Assembly (NCBI GenBank): GCA_015179025.1
Contig: WHUX01000016.1
Location: 62,001 to 126,000 of the forward strand
Origin: Terfezia claveryi
Taxonomy: Eukaryota; Ascomycota; Pezizomycetes; Pezizales; Pezizaceae
Reading direction: 5' to 3'
DNA length: 64,000 bases
Shown: positions 11,999-23,700 of the stretch, in pieces
How the letters are laid out: each line of letters opens with the position of its first letter
Position numbering within the stretch: position 1 is the stretch's first letter
Position numbers and translations under genes: made by a program
The notes under the pieces: model-generated
The model's input: only the letters and a program-made list of their open reading frames with translations
Told to the model about the DNA's origin: nothing
Database searches by the model: none

Positions 11999-12453
11999 AT
12001 GTTTCCTACACTCCGTCGACTTACAGCGCACTCCGCAAAGGATATCTCCCTCCTTCCTCCCCTTCATCTCTATCGCCGACTTTTGCGAGCGCATCGTCAT
12101 AAACTACCATCAGATGTCCGATTATTAGGGGACGAGTACGTCAAAAGCGAGTTCCGGCTCCACCGTGATGTCACCAATCCCCTGTACATTGTCGGTTTCT
12201 TGACGGAATGGCAAAAGTATGCACAACAGCTTGAAGGAGACTCCTGGCGAGATGGAAAACTGGATACTGCAAAGTTGGATAAAATGAGTAGTATGTGAAG
12301 AAATGCTCGGATTTTGAGGACCCAATATGCTAAGGCCTCTTGAATGTAATGGTAGACGACCAAATTGTGCAGCTGTACGAGCTCATGAGAACAGTGAAAG
12401 GAGAGGGTGATAAGGAGGGTTCTACGAGGCATAATGGATTGACAGCCACATAG
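11999..12453 (+). CDS. SDH7: Succinate dehydrogenase assembly factor 3 (SDHAF3/Sdh7/Acn9), LYR-motif protein
   Basis: Exon 1 (11999-12290) and exon 2 (12356-12453) are joined across a 65-nt GTATGT..TAG intron with a TGCTAAG branch, giving 129 residues, the usual size. The LYR signature is in LLPPLHLYRRLLRAH, followed by the family hallmarks LGDEYVKSEF, HRDVTNP and GFLTEWQKYAQQLEGDSW. SDHAF3 is a mitochondrial matrix chaperone that protects and helps insert the iron-sulfur subunit Sdh2 of complex II. The ATG at 11999 was chosen because MFPTLRRLTAHSAKDIS is a basic, hydroxylated N-terminus typical of a mitochondrial presequence. It converges on the LPMO gene with about 210 bp between stop codons. 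Confidence 0.95.
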
Positions 12454-12662
12454 GGCAATCTGATATTAATACACAAACAACAACTGCAACATGCTATGCA
12501 AGTCTGATATTTCTTGGTCCCCATTTGCCCGTGCTAACTCAAAATCAAGGTATACATTTTATGGAATCAAGAACCTTTTATTTTCGAATTGCACGCTTAT
12601 CTGGGATCTGGGACTTTGAATTATATTGCGCTCTCAGAACCATTACAACGCCACTACCATAA

Positions 12663-13705
12663 CTATGCTTTGCCTATCCAGTTTAACCCTCTGATCATCT
12701 TCTTCGCCTCTCCACCTTCTATAGGCTGGGGTCCCGGAATCACCTTCACTGCGTTGTTAGCGATCGCCCTTTCATCCCTGGGGGGGTTCCGCTACTTACG
12801 TATGCTTTTACCCCTTTGTGAATATTGATGTCGACTCCCGGATCAGACGAACTATAAGCTCCCGGGAACTTCACCCCCTCCCCTCCTAACTTCGCTCCCT
12901 CATTACCCTCAACCTCCAAATTGGCACAAACCGGATAAAACTGTGCACTGCCTTCTTTCTGTGCGCCATGCAAGGCGAGTAATTCATGTCGAAGCACGTA
13001 CTTACCAGTAGGGATGCCTGGTGGAATGCGTAGCTTCACTATCATGCCACTTTCGCGCATTATATCTGAAGCCCATCGACCTTTTTTCCCATCAGAAGAA
13101 ATAGACCAAGCTGGTGGATCTTATGGAATGTTAGGGTTGTAGGATCGACGCTGGATACGTCGCTATTGGGAATCGGGGCGAGGTAAGTCATAGTGGGTCC
13201 GCGGTGAGCTAGTGGCGCAATAAAAGTTAGTCACTTCAGATAACGAACTACCAGCACATTACTTCGCGGTCTGGTAGAGCATATATGTAGCTAGCAATAT
13301 CACACATTCTGACCATTTTGTCCAATGGACCACTACATCATCACCTGCTTTGGCTTTCCCGAAGGACTTTGCTGGCTTTGCATTCCGAGAGCATGCAATC
13401 TGGTTAGTTTGCAAATCTTGAGCGCTCACTGGGCCGTTGTCTTTGTAGTCCCAGACGATCCGGTCGGGATTCTTATTCCCCTTGGCCCTGCATGATGGTT
13501 AGTAAGTGCACCAAGTATTCCAACTGGTATCAGGTAACTTGATAGCAGCATATTATATACAAGCAAAGCCTAAGTACATATGAAGAGAGACCTACGGGTT
13601 GTTTCCCGGGAACTCCTTCCCCGCAATTGTGATTCTTATGATAGACCCATGTGCCGAGACAAGAATTGCAGACGTGAAGGTGGCGAGCAAGATAGAAATT
13701 TTCAT
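12663..13705 (-). pseudogene. AA9 lytic polysaccharide monooxygenase with one frameshift
   Basis: Exons 13705-13596, 13487-13306, 13208-12800 and 12743-12663; introns 108, 97 and 56 nt. The protein starts MKISILLATFTSAILVSA, a signal peptide, followed by HG: His1, the first ligand of the copper histidine brace. The second His is in SHRGPTMTYLAP, created across intron 2, and the axial Tyr is in AQFYPVCANLEV. Cys in QIACSRN and FYPVC form the usual disulfide. The gene ends after YVIPGP. AA9 enzymes oxidatively cleave cellulose and related glucans outside the cell. The frame is lost by one base near 13105-13120: TLTFHKIHQ is in one frame and AWSISSDGKKGRWASD in the next. Exon 3 is 409 nt where 410 would keep the frame; with it the protein would be about 260 residues. 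All copper and Cys residues survive, so the break is recent or is a sequencing error. Confidence 0.88.
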
Positions 13706-13899
13706 TTTTCAAAACTTAATGTTGCGACTAAAGAAGATCTGTGTTATGATATCAAATTATGTGCAGAGAATATAAAAGTATATGTAATGAAGTACCAGAC
13801 TTCGAGCAGAAAACTAGAACAGAAAAGAATTTTGTTGAGTCTTCGACGCACCAAGCTAGTTTTCTCAATCACTCTTTATATTCTTATGCAGAAGTCTCA

Positions 13900-14880
13900 A
13901 AATCTACATACAGTAGGTAAGCACTTAATCAAGGGCCGAGTTGAAGATGAAACACTTTTTGGTCCAAAGTACGGTGAGTGATGACCTGCATAAGTCAAGC
14001 GAATATCTCCCGGCCACTGTTTCAGGCTACTCCCCACTTCGAACCTCATAATACTCCTCTCTCCCCAGTCGGTATCCCGGGCTTTCTTCCCTTCTTCTAG
14101 GGGAATCATCAGCTCTGGTTCTCGTTCTTGCCCTATCCGGTCTGGGGTTTCGAATGTTGGCATGTTCCACCACCGCCGAGATATTCCCCTCCGAGGTGCC
14201 GGTACCGCTTGTTGGTGTGGCAGAGGCGTCTCCCTTTCCCCGTTCCAAGCGGGAAATCCTGTCTCCCAGCTTGTTGATATCCTCTTTCAGCCGACTGTCA
14301 AATCTCTTCCTTTCTTGTTGGCTCGTAGGGTTCGTATTCTTCACTGTCCTCTTCTCCGTTACCGTTGCCCCATCGTAGCGTGGGGTATAGGTCTTCCTCG
14401 GGTCCCACGATCTCGTTTGATCTACTCCCTGCTTTGCTCATTCCCAGGGGTGTTCTGGGGAGCGCTGAGGGCCGAGACATCCTTTCCCCCTATATTCCTC
14501 CTGTTCCCACCCTGGTGTTTAGAGTTTCGGAGGCTATTTCCAACACTTCCGTGACCTTCCCCGAGGCGGTGGTTCTTTTGTTTCACGCAAGAAGCTCCTG
14601 ATCTATGCCAGAGCTTCGCTCAGTCTCGTGCTCCAGAGCTTCGGCTCAGTGGAGAGCTTACTTCTGTTCCAAAAGATAATTGAGTCTCTCAGTGAAGAAA
14701 GGGATTTCTCGTCGAACGAGGTGTTGCTACCAGTTGTAAGAGAGACACGAGTAATGCAGGATGGATTCCGTCTATCTACAAGTCTCCGGGTCTTTATAGT
14801 ACAAGCTTCCTCCGGGGATGTCTTGTCCCCATTTCCCAAAGAGGGAGTGCCGTCCCTTCGTCTCATGTGGTGCCCCACCT
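13900..14880 (-). mobile_element. Possible retroelement gag-like relic
   Basis: Several minus-strand open stretches in different frames abut one another: MSRPSALPRTPLGMSKAGSR (from 14480), a charged coiled-coil-like stretch DSRLKEDINKLGDRISRLER (about 14300), and DTDWGERSIMRFEVGSS (about 14060). Upstream on the same strand a TATAAAGACC box lies near 14797. A low-complexity charged protein broken by frameshifts, next to a solo LTR, suggests a decayed gag region. No reverse transcriptase, protease or CCHC knuckle is seen, so the assignment is weak. Confidence 0.3.
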
Positions 14881-15032
14881 CACGTGGGCTCTCACGTGTT
14901 TCTCTACCTTACAGAGATGACCAGTAAGCTATCCAAAATATTAATAGCAACTAGGGTTGAATGTAGCTTCCAATATCTGACAGTCAGCGAAAGTCTAGAT
15001 GGAGCTAAGAGACGCTTCACAGTAGTGATATA

Positions 15033-15325
15033 TGTCAGAATAATGCCCATTCACCTCATACTACATGCGCTTCATATGTTATCTCTCATTATCTAGCCTA
15101 GATCACGTCTTGTCATGTGTCAAGCTCGTTCTTTCTCACATATAATCATGTACTTAAAAGCTCTCGCTAACCAGACTACGCTTTCCCCATATCTAGATCT
15201 CTAGATCAATACAATCATCTCTTCGGAATATCCTCGCTACCACTGCTTACTGCAGATAACACTGCTTCACATAGTTCCGCTCATCTCTATTCATCTTGTT
15301 CTATCTAACCTGGGCACCTCGCACA
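15033..15325 (+). mobile_element. Solo LTR with 5-bp target-site duplication
   Basis: The 293-bp segment begins TGTCAGAATAATG and ends CCTCGCACA (TG..CA), flanked on both sides by ATATA (15028-15032 and 15326-15330). Inside is a TATA-like CTTAAAAG (near 15154) followed by AGATCAATACAATCATCTC, typical of the R region of fungal Ty3/Gypsy LTRs. There is no primer-binding site, internal domain or second LTR in place, so it is a solo LTR left by recombination. Orientation follows the TATA box. Confidence 0.8.
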
Positions 15326-15330
15326 ATATA

Positions 15331-16375
15331 GGGGAGTTGGAGTAATTCTAGTGAAAATTTCACGCTTGAAGGCAGCGATGATATACCTCTAGAAGGTAAC
15401 GATGACCAAAAATAAATTTCTAGAGCCCAGTATATATATTATAAATAGGTATTAAACTACCAGTAATAGGTAAGATAAGTTTTATAAAGATGCTAGGTAT
15501 GTTAGAAATAGTTGGGGTTACAAAAGTTAAAGATAGTATAGTAGATATTTAGTTATTTAATAAAGGCAAGGTTCACAAGGTCAAGTAAGTTTATATAGTT
15601 TGACACAAGAGGTAGGACTAGAGTCAGGTAAGATAATATAGATAGATAAGGAGAGCGATACTCAAGTAGCGGTAGAGGAAGATAGATGTATCCTTAGTGA
15701 ACTAGGTGCAGGAGAGTAAACAAGTTATTGTATAGAATAAGCTATTTATTAATTCATTAAAACATTTGCTAATCGTAGGAACATATAAGTAATACTGAAT
15801 ATTATAGAGATAAAATCCTACTACTACATCTTAAATTCTAATATTAGCTTAACTATTGTAGAGTCTGGTAAGCACGACCCCTCCTGTGAACTATTGAGAA
15901 CTATTGAGTCCTAGCTGGAGCACTATAGCTATATCTAATGTAAGCGTGACGATATGGCGATCGCTATATAACGACTTGGACCTTGGAAACGTTAGTCCGT
16001 TTTCGATATTGGGGTTGGCTAACAAAGCCAGCACCCCTCCCCTAGTCTGGTTGGCACCCCTCCCCGCGTATCACGGCTGCATAAGTATTATTATTATTAT
16101 TCAGCGTACTCGTTTGTACATGTAGGTAGACGCACGGGGGCAAAATAAATGTTAATTATTTGAATAAGTAGGCCTAGGAGCCGGTACGTTTAATTTATTT
16201 CCCTACATACTTATGTATACGACAACAAACATAGCCGAGGCTAGTGTACATAGGAAACCAACTTAGTATGAAACTATCAAAAGTAATAATAAACTTCCTA
16301 TGCCCCGCTTCCCCGCTTCTTCGCCGTCTTATCTTTTCCCGAGTCTTTGGACCTCGATTCCTCACAGTAGCAACA
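15331..16375. other. AT-rich spacer before the flavin-reductase gene
   Basis: No gene seen. 15400-15860 is markedly AT-rich with many TAG and TAA triplets in all frames, as in strongly RIP-mutated DNA. At 16044-16057 lies AGTCTGGTTGGCAC, which also occurs inside the foldback element at 46754 and at 56412; a TATTATTATTATT tract follows here as it does in that element. Confidence 0.45.
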
Positions 16376-17378
16376 ATGGCCGAAACAACTTTGATAACAG
16401 CGGAGGCCAATAAGGCAGACAAGAAACCAACTTTCGAGCAGCAGATCAAACGTAACCCTCATGTACGGACCTTTGTACTTAATCCACCTGGTTCTGTTGC
16501 TAACGCTCGTGAAGCCTGATTTCAAATCCGTAGAAAGCTCTCGACCTCCATTTGATGTGAACAGGGATTTCCATTATACCAAGAACCCGTCTCCTCCATG
16601 GACGCCTGGTTTAGGAGCGAATAAGGTTGCTGCTGCTGTTAGCGACATCCCACACCGGGAGATAGATCCCTATGGTGAAGGTCGTGCTCCTGGGGATAAC
16701 TACAAACTCCTCATTTCCGGTGTTATCCCCCGCCCCATCGGCTTCATCTCCACCCTCAATACAGCTACATCCCCTCCAACAGCAAACCTTGCTCCATTCA
16801 GCTACACCAATATGGTCAATCATGACCCCCCCATTTTCTGCGTTGGCTTCTCTGGCGGTCGGGGAAACCCAAAAGATACGTGCCGGAATGTGCTCGAGAC
16901 AGGTGAATGCGTGATAAATATAATATCGGAGTGGTTTGTGGAAGCAGCAAATTATACTTCGGTTAATGCTCCTGCAGGTGTATCTGAATGGGAACTCTCG
17001 GGACTCACACCTGCTCCGAGTAGGCTAGTAAAACCTGCACGAGTGAGAGAGAGTGCTTTTTCTATTGAAGCTAAGCTGGTTGCACACCATGAATGGTCGA
17101 GTCCTGGGAGTGGGAGGACGACCGGTGTTACATGCCTCTTTCAAGGAGTCAACTTCTGGGTCAGAGAGGACGTAGTCAATGAACAAGGCAACATGATTGA
17201 CCCGGCGAAATTGAAGCCGGTCAGTAGGTTGGGTGGTATCACTTATGGGAGGACAACAGATGGGTTTGAGCTGCCCAGGCCGGATTGGGAGAAGGATACG
17301 AAACCGGAACTGGATAAACTGCATACAGTGAAGAAAGAGGAAGAGAGGGTTGACGGTAATGGGGAGATGGCTTTGTAA
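16376..17378 (+). CDS. Flavin reductase-like, FMN-binding split-barrel protein
   Basis: Exon 1 (16376-16462, 29 codons) and exon 2 (16515-17378) are joined across a 52-nt GTACGG..GAAG intron with a GCTAAC branch; product 316 residues. The junction restores the motif RNPHPDFKSVESSRPPFD. The flavin-reductase-like domain covers roughly residues 95-290: NYKLLISGVIPRPIGFISTL, LAPFSYTNMVNHDPPIFCVG, KDTCRNVLETGECVINI. The family binds FMN and includes flavin reductases and small flavoprotein oxygenases; the physiological substrate in fungi is generally unknown. The protein is probably cytosolic, with no signal peptide. The alternative start inside exon 2 was rejected because exon 1 gives the conserved N-terminus. 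Confidence 0.9.
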
Positions 17379-18144
17379 CTTGCTGGATTTATGCAGAACT
17401 AGATAGATTGTCTATATCACGGGATGGAATCTACGAGGGTCTGATCGAGACTAGATGGAATAGCTCTCATGATGAGTATTGTCTTTATTTGATCTCGTGA
17501 TCAATTTTTGGCGGCATCTCGTACTTTTAGTGTGGCTTCTCCTTATCTACACTCCCGAACTCCATGTGTTCATACTAGCGAATACTTAGATATGCCTGTA
17601 GATAATTCATTCCGTTGACCGCACTTACTATACTGTCATACCTGACATGATGGATTATTCTCATGGTACCGGTACTTACAAATGTGTTTCGCTTGAGGAT
17701 ATTAGAAAATGGTAGCTCATTGTAATCCAACTGGTAATTTCGTACTGTTGCCTCATTACCAGCTCAGAGACTTAATAAGCATATTCCCCTCCGTCCGGAC
17801 GATATGCCTGTATCGAGCGTCATCTGTATAGGGACCATGAAATGCGGGCATTTTCCTGGTGAGGTTTGTATTTCCACCCTGCGCTGGGCATATCATGCTC
17901 ATATAGGCAGTGAAATACCTACAGTATGAGCGTTAATTGTGAAACTACGTATTTTAGTTATTACATTGCGTGAGAGGAAGAGTGCGAGCAGAGTAAAGTC
18001 TGAGTGTTTGAGTGCGAAGAAAGTTGGAGCAAGATCTGCAGTCGAACCTTTCTTATGATTAGATACGGCTAGGGCGGACAACGTCGAAAGCTTAAGGGAA
18101 GGCATCTATGTAAAGGAGTATATGCACGTAAAGAGGGGAAGAAT
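17379..18144. other. Intergenic spacer
   Basis: No gene or clear repeat. Only short shadow ORFs are present. Downstream lie a candidate LTR and a TIR element. Confidence 0.5.
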
Positions 18145-18428
18145 TGTTGAATAAACCAGCTTACACCATATGATATATCATGGTATAGCGGCCCCACTCA
18201 TGGGCCCACGCATATATCATACCTATGCAAGGCATACATATGCTCACTCGCTCTTTCATGTATATATATATCTGCATTGTTCGCTATACTTGACATACTA
18301 TCGAAGCTATTAAGTCAAGTCGCTCTCTCTCTCTTTGTTCTAGTGAAGTCTTCTTCAGTGAACCTAGTGATTCACCGCTGCCTCACGCTCAATAAGAATC
18401 ATATACAGTACTTCATCTTCAGTAATCT
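18145..18428 (+). mobile_element. Candidate second LTR (weak)
   Basis: A 284-bp stretch starting TGTTGAATAAACCAG is flanked by AGAAT on both sides (18140-18144 and 18429-18433). It contains TATATATATA and a CT-rich tract, and resembles Copia-type LTRs at its 5' end. The 3' end is AATCT rather than the canonical CA, so the boundary is doubtful. Confidence 0.3.
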
Positions 18429-18635
18429 AGAATTTATCCAATTGGTGGATCCGGTATCCATTCTACGAGAGCAGTGCCCGCCAGATAGTCTGGCTTAAAC
18501 TAGCCCCTTAGTACCCGCCAGAAGTAGTATCCAATATAAAAGGGTTCGATTCGAGGAAAATTACTCATCTAGGAAGGTACGTGGGGCAACTCCCAACCCC
18601 GCTGGTGGCTAATCTAAGTAAGAACTCGAGGGCAG

Positions 18636-19631
18636 TACAGAGATCTCTCGTTACAAGCATATCAGATATAAGCATATATTGGTTACAAGCATACCTTCGG
18701 TAGTCCCACATAGTAAATAAGCATATTTCCGTTATTAGAATATTCTTATTTTTTTGCTTAGTCACCATACATATTTTTGTAACAAGAGAAGCGCCTCGCC
18801 ATATTGGGATGTTTATCGATAAGAAATAATCCCGCACGAGCTCACGAAGCAACATACGAGTTGAATCTATAGTAACATACTAAGAAGAGAAGCTCAGATG
18901 CCTAATTCATGGATCTCTCGAGATTGTCGAAGATCCAATCTCTGATATTGAAGATGCAATTCTGGCAACCTATCTTCCAAGCGCAGTCAATGAAACCGAA
19001 ACTGAGCCACTTCAACTCCTCCGGTAAGTTCAAAAGCAGCGGAGACAGACCTCAGGTCGTACTATTGAACATCCCCATCCATTAGATATCGACTTATCTG
19101 CTGATTCCGACCCGCAAAACTCTACGTCACAAACACCATACCTGAGAGATTCTTCATCGCGAACCCTGGATACTTGGCAGAGGCGCCGCACCCTGCAATG
19201 GGCCATTTCACGGGGATACCAGGGACAGATAGACAATATACCCAACAAGGTTATTAGCCTACATCGAAGGGTTGCTCCTCTTCTCTCTTCAAGCTGTCAC
19301 ACCGAACATCACTGAGCTGCAAGATGTCCTCAAGTGGTAGAAAAGACGGATTGAAATCTTGAGGTTCAGCGCGGAAGTTATCATGTTCAATGCAGGATTA
19401 CTGACTTTGTGCCGGGTCCAGCCTCCTCCTCCTAATATCCCTTCCGCTCATTTAGCTGTCTTTTTTTTGAATATTATCAGTACTCATACTTGTTATTCGG
19501 ATATTATCCCATTTTGTAGCCTTTCCTTGCTCTCTCTAATGTATTTCCGTTTCTCTAGATATAAGAATATATTGGTTACAAGCATACTTCAACTGGTCCG
19601 GAGCGTATGCTTGTAACGAGAGATCTCTGTA
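18636..19631. mobile_element. Tc1/mariner-superfamily TIR element, probably a deleted copy
   Basis: Inverted ends of about 26 bp, including TA, face each other: TACAGAGATCTCTCGTTACA at 18636 and its complement ending at 19631. Each starts at a TA dinucleotide, as expected for a TA target duplication. A subterminal motif ATATTGGTTACAAGCATAC is present near both ends as a direct repeat (about 18676 and 19568). The roughly 1-kb interior has no intact transposase; a short open stretch near 18905-19020 (DPISDIEDAILATY) could be the end of a pogo/Fot1-type transposase. Superfamily is inferred from the TA duplication. Confidence 0.65.
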
Positions 19632-19744
19632 CGTATATAACGGTGAAAGGGCAACCTGGCTCTTTATCATTCACCTCCTAATCCTCACCATCCAACTCAA
19701 ATTCGCATCCAAGTTTATCAAGTATCAAGATCTGTCTCAATACT

Positions 19745-20795
19745 ATGGCTACAAACATCAGGTCTTCGTGTAAGTCGCTGCTTGATCATCATCCATCCCT
19801 GTCTCCCCGTCTGCTCCTCTCTTAAGTCCATTTTTATACACATACCCTTACATTACTCGCCCATCAATTCGCCACAAGAACCTTACTTTCTCTTTGCATC
19901 ATCTTCTCTGCGTGCAGGTTGCAAAGCTGTTGAGTCCCTGGCTACATTGGTGGCATTGTGTTTGACGCTTCAGTCAAGAAATTCCCAGAGTGTCACTACA
20001 CTGTTCTTACCCGTGGCGAATCTTCAGCCGAGAAGATCCCACATACTGATCTCTGGGCCCTGCGTCATCTGTGGGAACCGCGACCTTATTCAGAAGGAAG
20101 CGGCTGTCTCCGACATCGTGCTGAATATTGCCAACAATGACCATACCTACAGCATCCCTGCCAGTCATCAAAGGCAGTCAACCCCATTTCTCGAGGATAA
20201 TCTGCTAGGCCGTGAACTACCAAAAAGCCTACCTGATTCACATTTCCGGCACGTCCATCCCCTCGATAATGCCTTTGGAAGTGGAACCAAAACAACTCAC
20301 CTCTAACGGGCCGTAGACACAAGAGGGGTAGAATCTTTGCGCGGGAGCACTAGTTATCAAGGAGCACATTTGTTGACGTCAAGGTGCCATGCATCATCTG
20401 GAAGCTTGTAGTTAAGCTCGTCGTGGATTCCTGGCCCGTCGTGGATTCCTGGCCCGTCGTGGATTCCTGGCCCGTCGTGGGTTTCTGGCCCGTCGTGGGT
20501 TCCTGGCCCGTCGTGGGTTTCTGGCCCGTCGTGGGTTCCTGGCCGGGCGTGGCTTCCTGGCCTGTCATGGTACCGGAACTGGTAAGATTGTCAGCTGGCA
20601 ATTCCCTCAACTGGTTACCTAAGCACTTCATCCAACGTGGAAAAGGGATCACAGTTAATAAGGGTGACACTGTTTGGGGGAGAGTGGATCTAGCTGATAT
20701 TTATACCCGCCTAGTTTGATCTTGCAGTGAGCGAAGATGAGAATGAACTTGTCTGGGACGTTACGGGAGGGTATTATCTTTCTGCCGCTTTTTCT
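19745..20795 (+). pseudogene. NAD(P)-dependent epimerase/NmrA-like Rossmann protein, decayed
   Basis: Fragments of one protein lie in order but in different frames: MATNIRSS (ATG 19745, then a GTAAGT donor at 19770); PGYIGGIVFDASVKKFPECH and YTVLTRGESSAEKI; DLIQKEAAVSDIVLNIANND; AYLIHISGTSIPS; and GITVNKGDTVWGRVDLADIY. These match the order of a fungal NAD(P)-binding epimerase: Rossmann loop, aspartate strand, HTSGT-like strand, then the C-terminal VEDLADLY motif. The first glycine of the cofactor loop is gone and several frameshifts separate the pieces. An 18-bp minisatellite interrupts the second half. The intact family acts on nucleotide sugars or aromatic substrates; no function is expected here. 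Confidence 0.65.
20419..20570. repeat. 18-bp minisatellite, about 8.4 copies
   Basis: Unit CGTCGTGGATTCCTGGCC, with GATT/GGTT and TTCC/TTTC variants. Being a multiple of three, it keeps frames open on both strands (DSWPVV on plus, TTGQEP on minus). It sits inside the epimerase pseudogene. Confidence 0.9.
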
Positions 20796-23700
20796 TCTAG
20801 TCTAGTAACTGGCAGTCGACCTATGGCTTGACCGGGATCTTTCTGCCGCTAGAGAGCATCACTGGGAAGACTATGAGGCTTGTTGAAAAAATTTTGTATG
20901 AGCAGGGGATTCAGATTGCAGAAGTCTCAATGATGTGGTTGCCTTGGGAGCGAAGACCAGGTCATCGTAGAAGGGATGTAACTCTCGTGGAAGAGCAGTC
21001 CAGGCTCACGAGGATTTGGCATGGGAGCTACCGGGGGATCGCTTAATGCCATAGCTGAAGGGAGTGAGGAATGGGGTGGTGTGCCATTGGGGTTTGGTCG
21101 GAGTAGGAGGTTGATATGGTTCAAGAGGGGTTATACGAACAAATCGTGCAGCTATGTGAATGCGGCGCGATGGGGATCGGAGAGAATGGTAGATGGTTAC
21201 ACCTGCACTGCCTTTTCCCCTGATTTTTTTTTCTAAACTGTCCAAAACTGTATGCTTATGATGGAAAAGATGCAACAACGAACTGGGTTGAAATAATTGT
21301 TCACGGCGTCCTTTTCGCTGAGGACCTTTTCGTCAGTCTCTTTAATTTACATTGGACAATATCATATGTACTAGGGGCATAGAACCTTAATGCTCCACTG
21401 CTGCCTGTCTCAAAGCTTTTGCCCCTAACCTCTGTGTGTACCAGACAGGTGTAAAGTTGAGGTGTGTTATGTATTATAGAGCTGGCCTGACAATTCTTAT
21501 TTGCATCTAATCCGTATGCCATTGTAATATCTCAAATGACGTAGGAACCCACAGGGTTCGAAATAGACAAACCATATTGATATTGATGGCAAATTTCAGT
21601 AAGAAAGATTGGGATCAAAATAGCAACATGCAACCTTGTCAAGATCAAATCAAGAGTATGTGAGACTTATGTAGCAACTCTCATGAGCTCAACAAGTCTC
21701 CCAACAAAAAGTTGAGAAGAATGCCCTCTGTTGAGGGTAATTTGTAACCAGAATACGATGATTCAATCTTCCACAAATACCCTGGATATCAACGTTAGTC
21801 GCTTGAACCCGATAAGTAGCTCACTCTGCAACATCAGTCTCAAGATGCTATTTCAGAATGTTCTTAGTAGTGTCTGGCTTACAAATATGCAGCGTACTTG
21901 AGCAAAACAACAAACTCTAATTCCTAGCAATCATTCATCATACTTTAGTAACCAGAAATCGCGTACTCATACATTCTTCAAAGTATGCTATTATATTTTG
22001 AAAAGACCATGTCTATAAGCTAATTTTAGTCGCTGAATTCAATCCTCACAGTGACAGCCTTCTCAGAGTTGCCCTGAACTCGCTACAACTAGTCTCATGC
22101 CAAGACCCTAGTGCTAGGGTGTTCTAACGAACGCAGTGAGGCCCACAACCTCAGCAGCGACTTCAACCCGCCTAACGTAAACCCCCTAGCCCCCCCCCCG
22201 ACCACCCTCTCCGTACATAGCTGTTCAAATCATAAATAAGGTCCCTATGGATCCCTTATAAGATTATCATAAGCATAAAGTTTATAGGTGTGCTGCATGA
22301 TCAAAAATAACTTGGTATGCTCAAACCTCCCTCGGTGCTCGGTGTGGTAATTACTGTATTGTAAGAGCCCCAATCGAGCTAATATCGTGCAATAACGAGC
22401 TTGAGGCCTCTAAGTACTACTTCGTATGTTTCCTGAGGCCTCGGCATCCCCAGCAGCCTCAACTGCCCTCAGCTCTTTGGCCTACCTAGTTGATACACCC
22501 CCCCCCCCCTCCCCCCCTTCCCGAGTTGATACACCCCCTCCCTCTCCCGCAACCTTAGCAGATCCAATTCAATCTCCCCCATGGCCCACACAGGCACGAA
22601 AAGAGCCTAATGCGCCTTTAAGAGCTCCGCAAGGGCGGTTTGCTAGAACTCGGGGGATATCCCTACTTCGAAACCCCCCCGGGGCAAGAACCCTAAGTTA
22701 AGGCTTTCCTAGACGGCCACCGGGTACCCCGGTTGGATTCAAGGGTCAAGCATGTTAATCTGCCACCTGCGAGTGCTATGTACATGGGGAAGGTGGGAGG
22801 AAGTGAAGAAGAAAGTGTAGAAATAAATCTGTATGGAAATGTTAGGAGATAACCGGGGGAGTCGCTCTGTCTGGAAAATGAAAAAAAAAGAGGTCTGTCT
22901 TTAGGAAAGGCTATGAGCGGAAATTGTGGAATAAGGGGAGACATCGTTAGGTAAGTAGGTCAACGTTTAACGGAGCTTTTGAAAAATGTGGATGAAGAAG
23001 CCCTCGACTGTATTCCCATGGTTCCTTCTACCCGCTGCCCGCCCTCCACCTGAGGCGGTTGTTCCTACCCTTACCACCCCCAAAACTAGAACATACATAC
23101 AAAAATAGCAAAAAAAAACAGTCACAAGCTGATTCAAACAGGGAAATAACCCTAGAGCTTGCTCAGAATGATCCTCTCCCTAACACTGATGGGTACTGTG
23201 TTTTGGGTACAACCAGTATAAAAGAAAGATTGAAAAGGATTGGAAAAGGAAAAACAGTCAATAAACTTGCCCATACTAAAATAGATCAGTAACCCCAGAA
23301 TTCACTCAGGATAAATGCCTTACTAATGGTCCTGCGGATTACTCTTAAACTCATATTCCATCGGCTGGAAGGTTGGGAAGGTATGGATTAGCCTTAGAGG
23401 GGGCAAATAAGGTTGCAATATATATTTGTACGAAATGTTCACTCTTCACACTTCTAGCTTTGTACCTGCCGCGTCTTCCATTACAATGCTTTGAAAAGGT
23501 AGAAGGTTCACTATCGTGGTAGCAACGTGAACTTAGTTCATGGTGGAGAGGATTATTGCAAACAAGTTTTGATCACCACCCTGGAGCTCCTGGGACATCC
23601 GAAAGCTACAACAAAAGAATTATCTAACTTAAATGAGGCAGAAGTCCGCAAGCGCCAAAATCAGAATATGATTAAATATTCATTCCTCTAGCATTCAAGG

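Noticed and set aside
13130..13208. An extra intron in LPMO exon 3 to cure the frameshift
   Set aside because: Candidate GT-AG pairs there would remove the conserved SVDPTTLTFHKI region or do not change the frame.
20350..20670. Minus-strand ORF with TTGQEP repeats
   Set aside because: Antisense reading of the 18-bp minisatellite.
22426..22701. Proline-rich ORF
   Set aside because: Caused by C-homopolymers and small repeats; no start context or homology.
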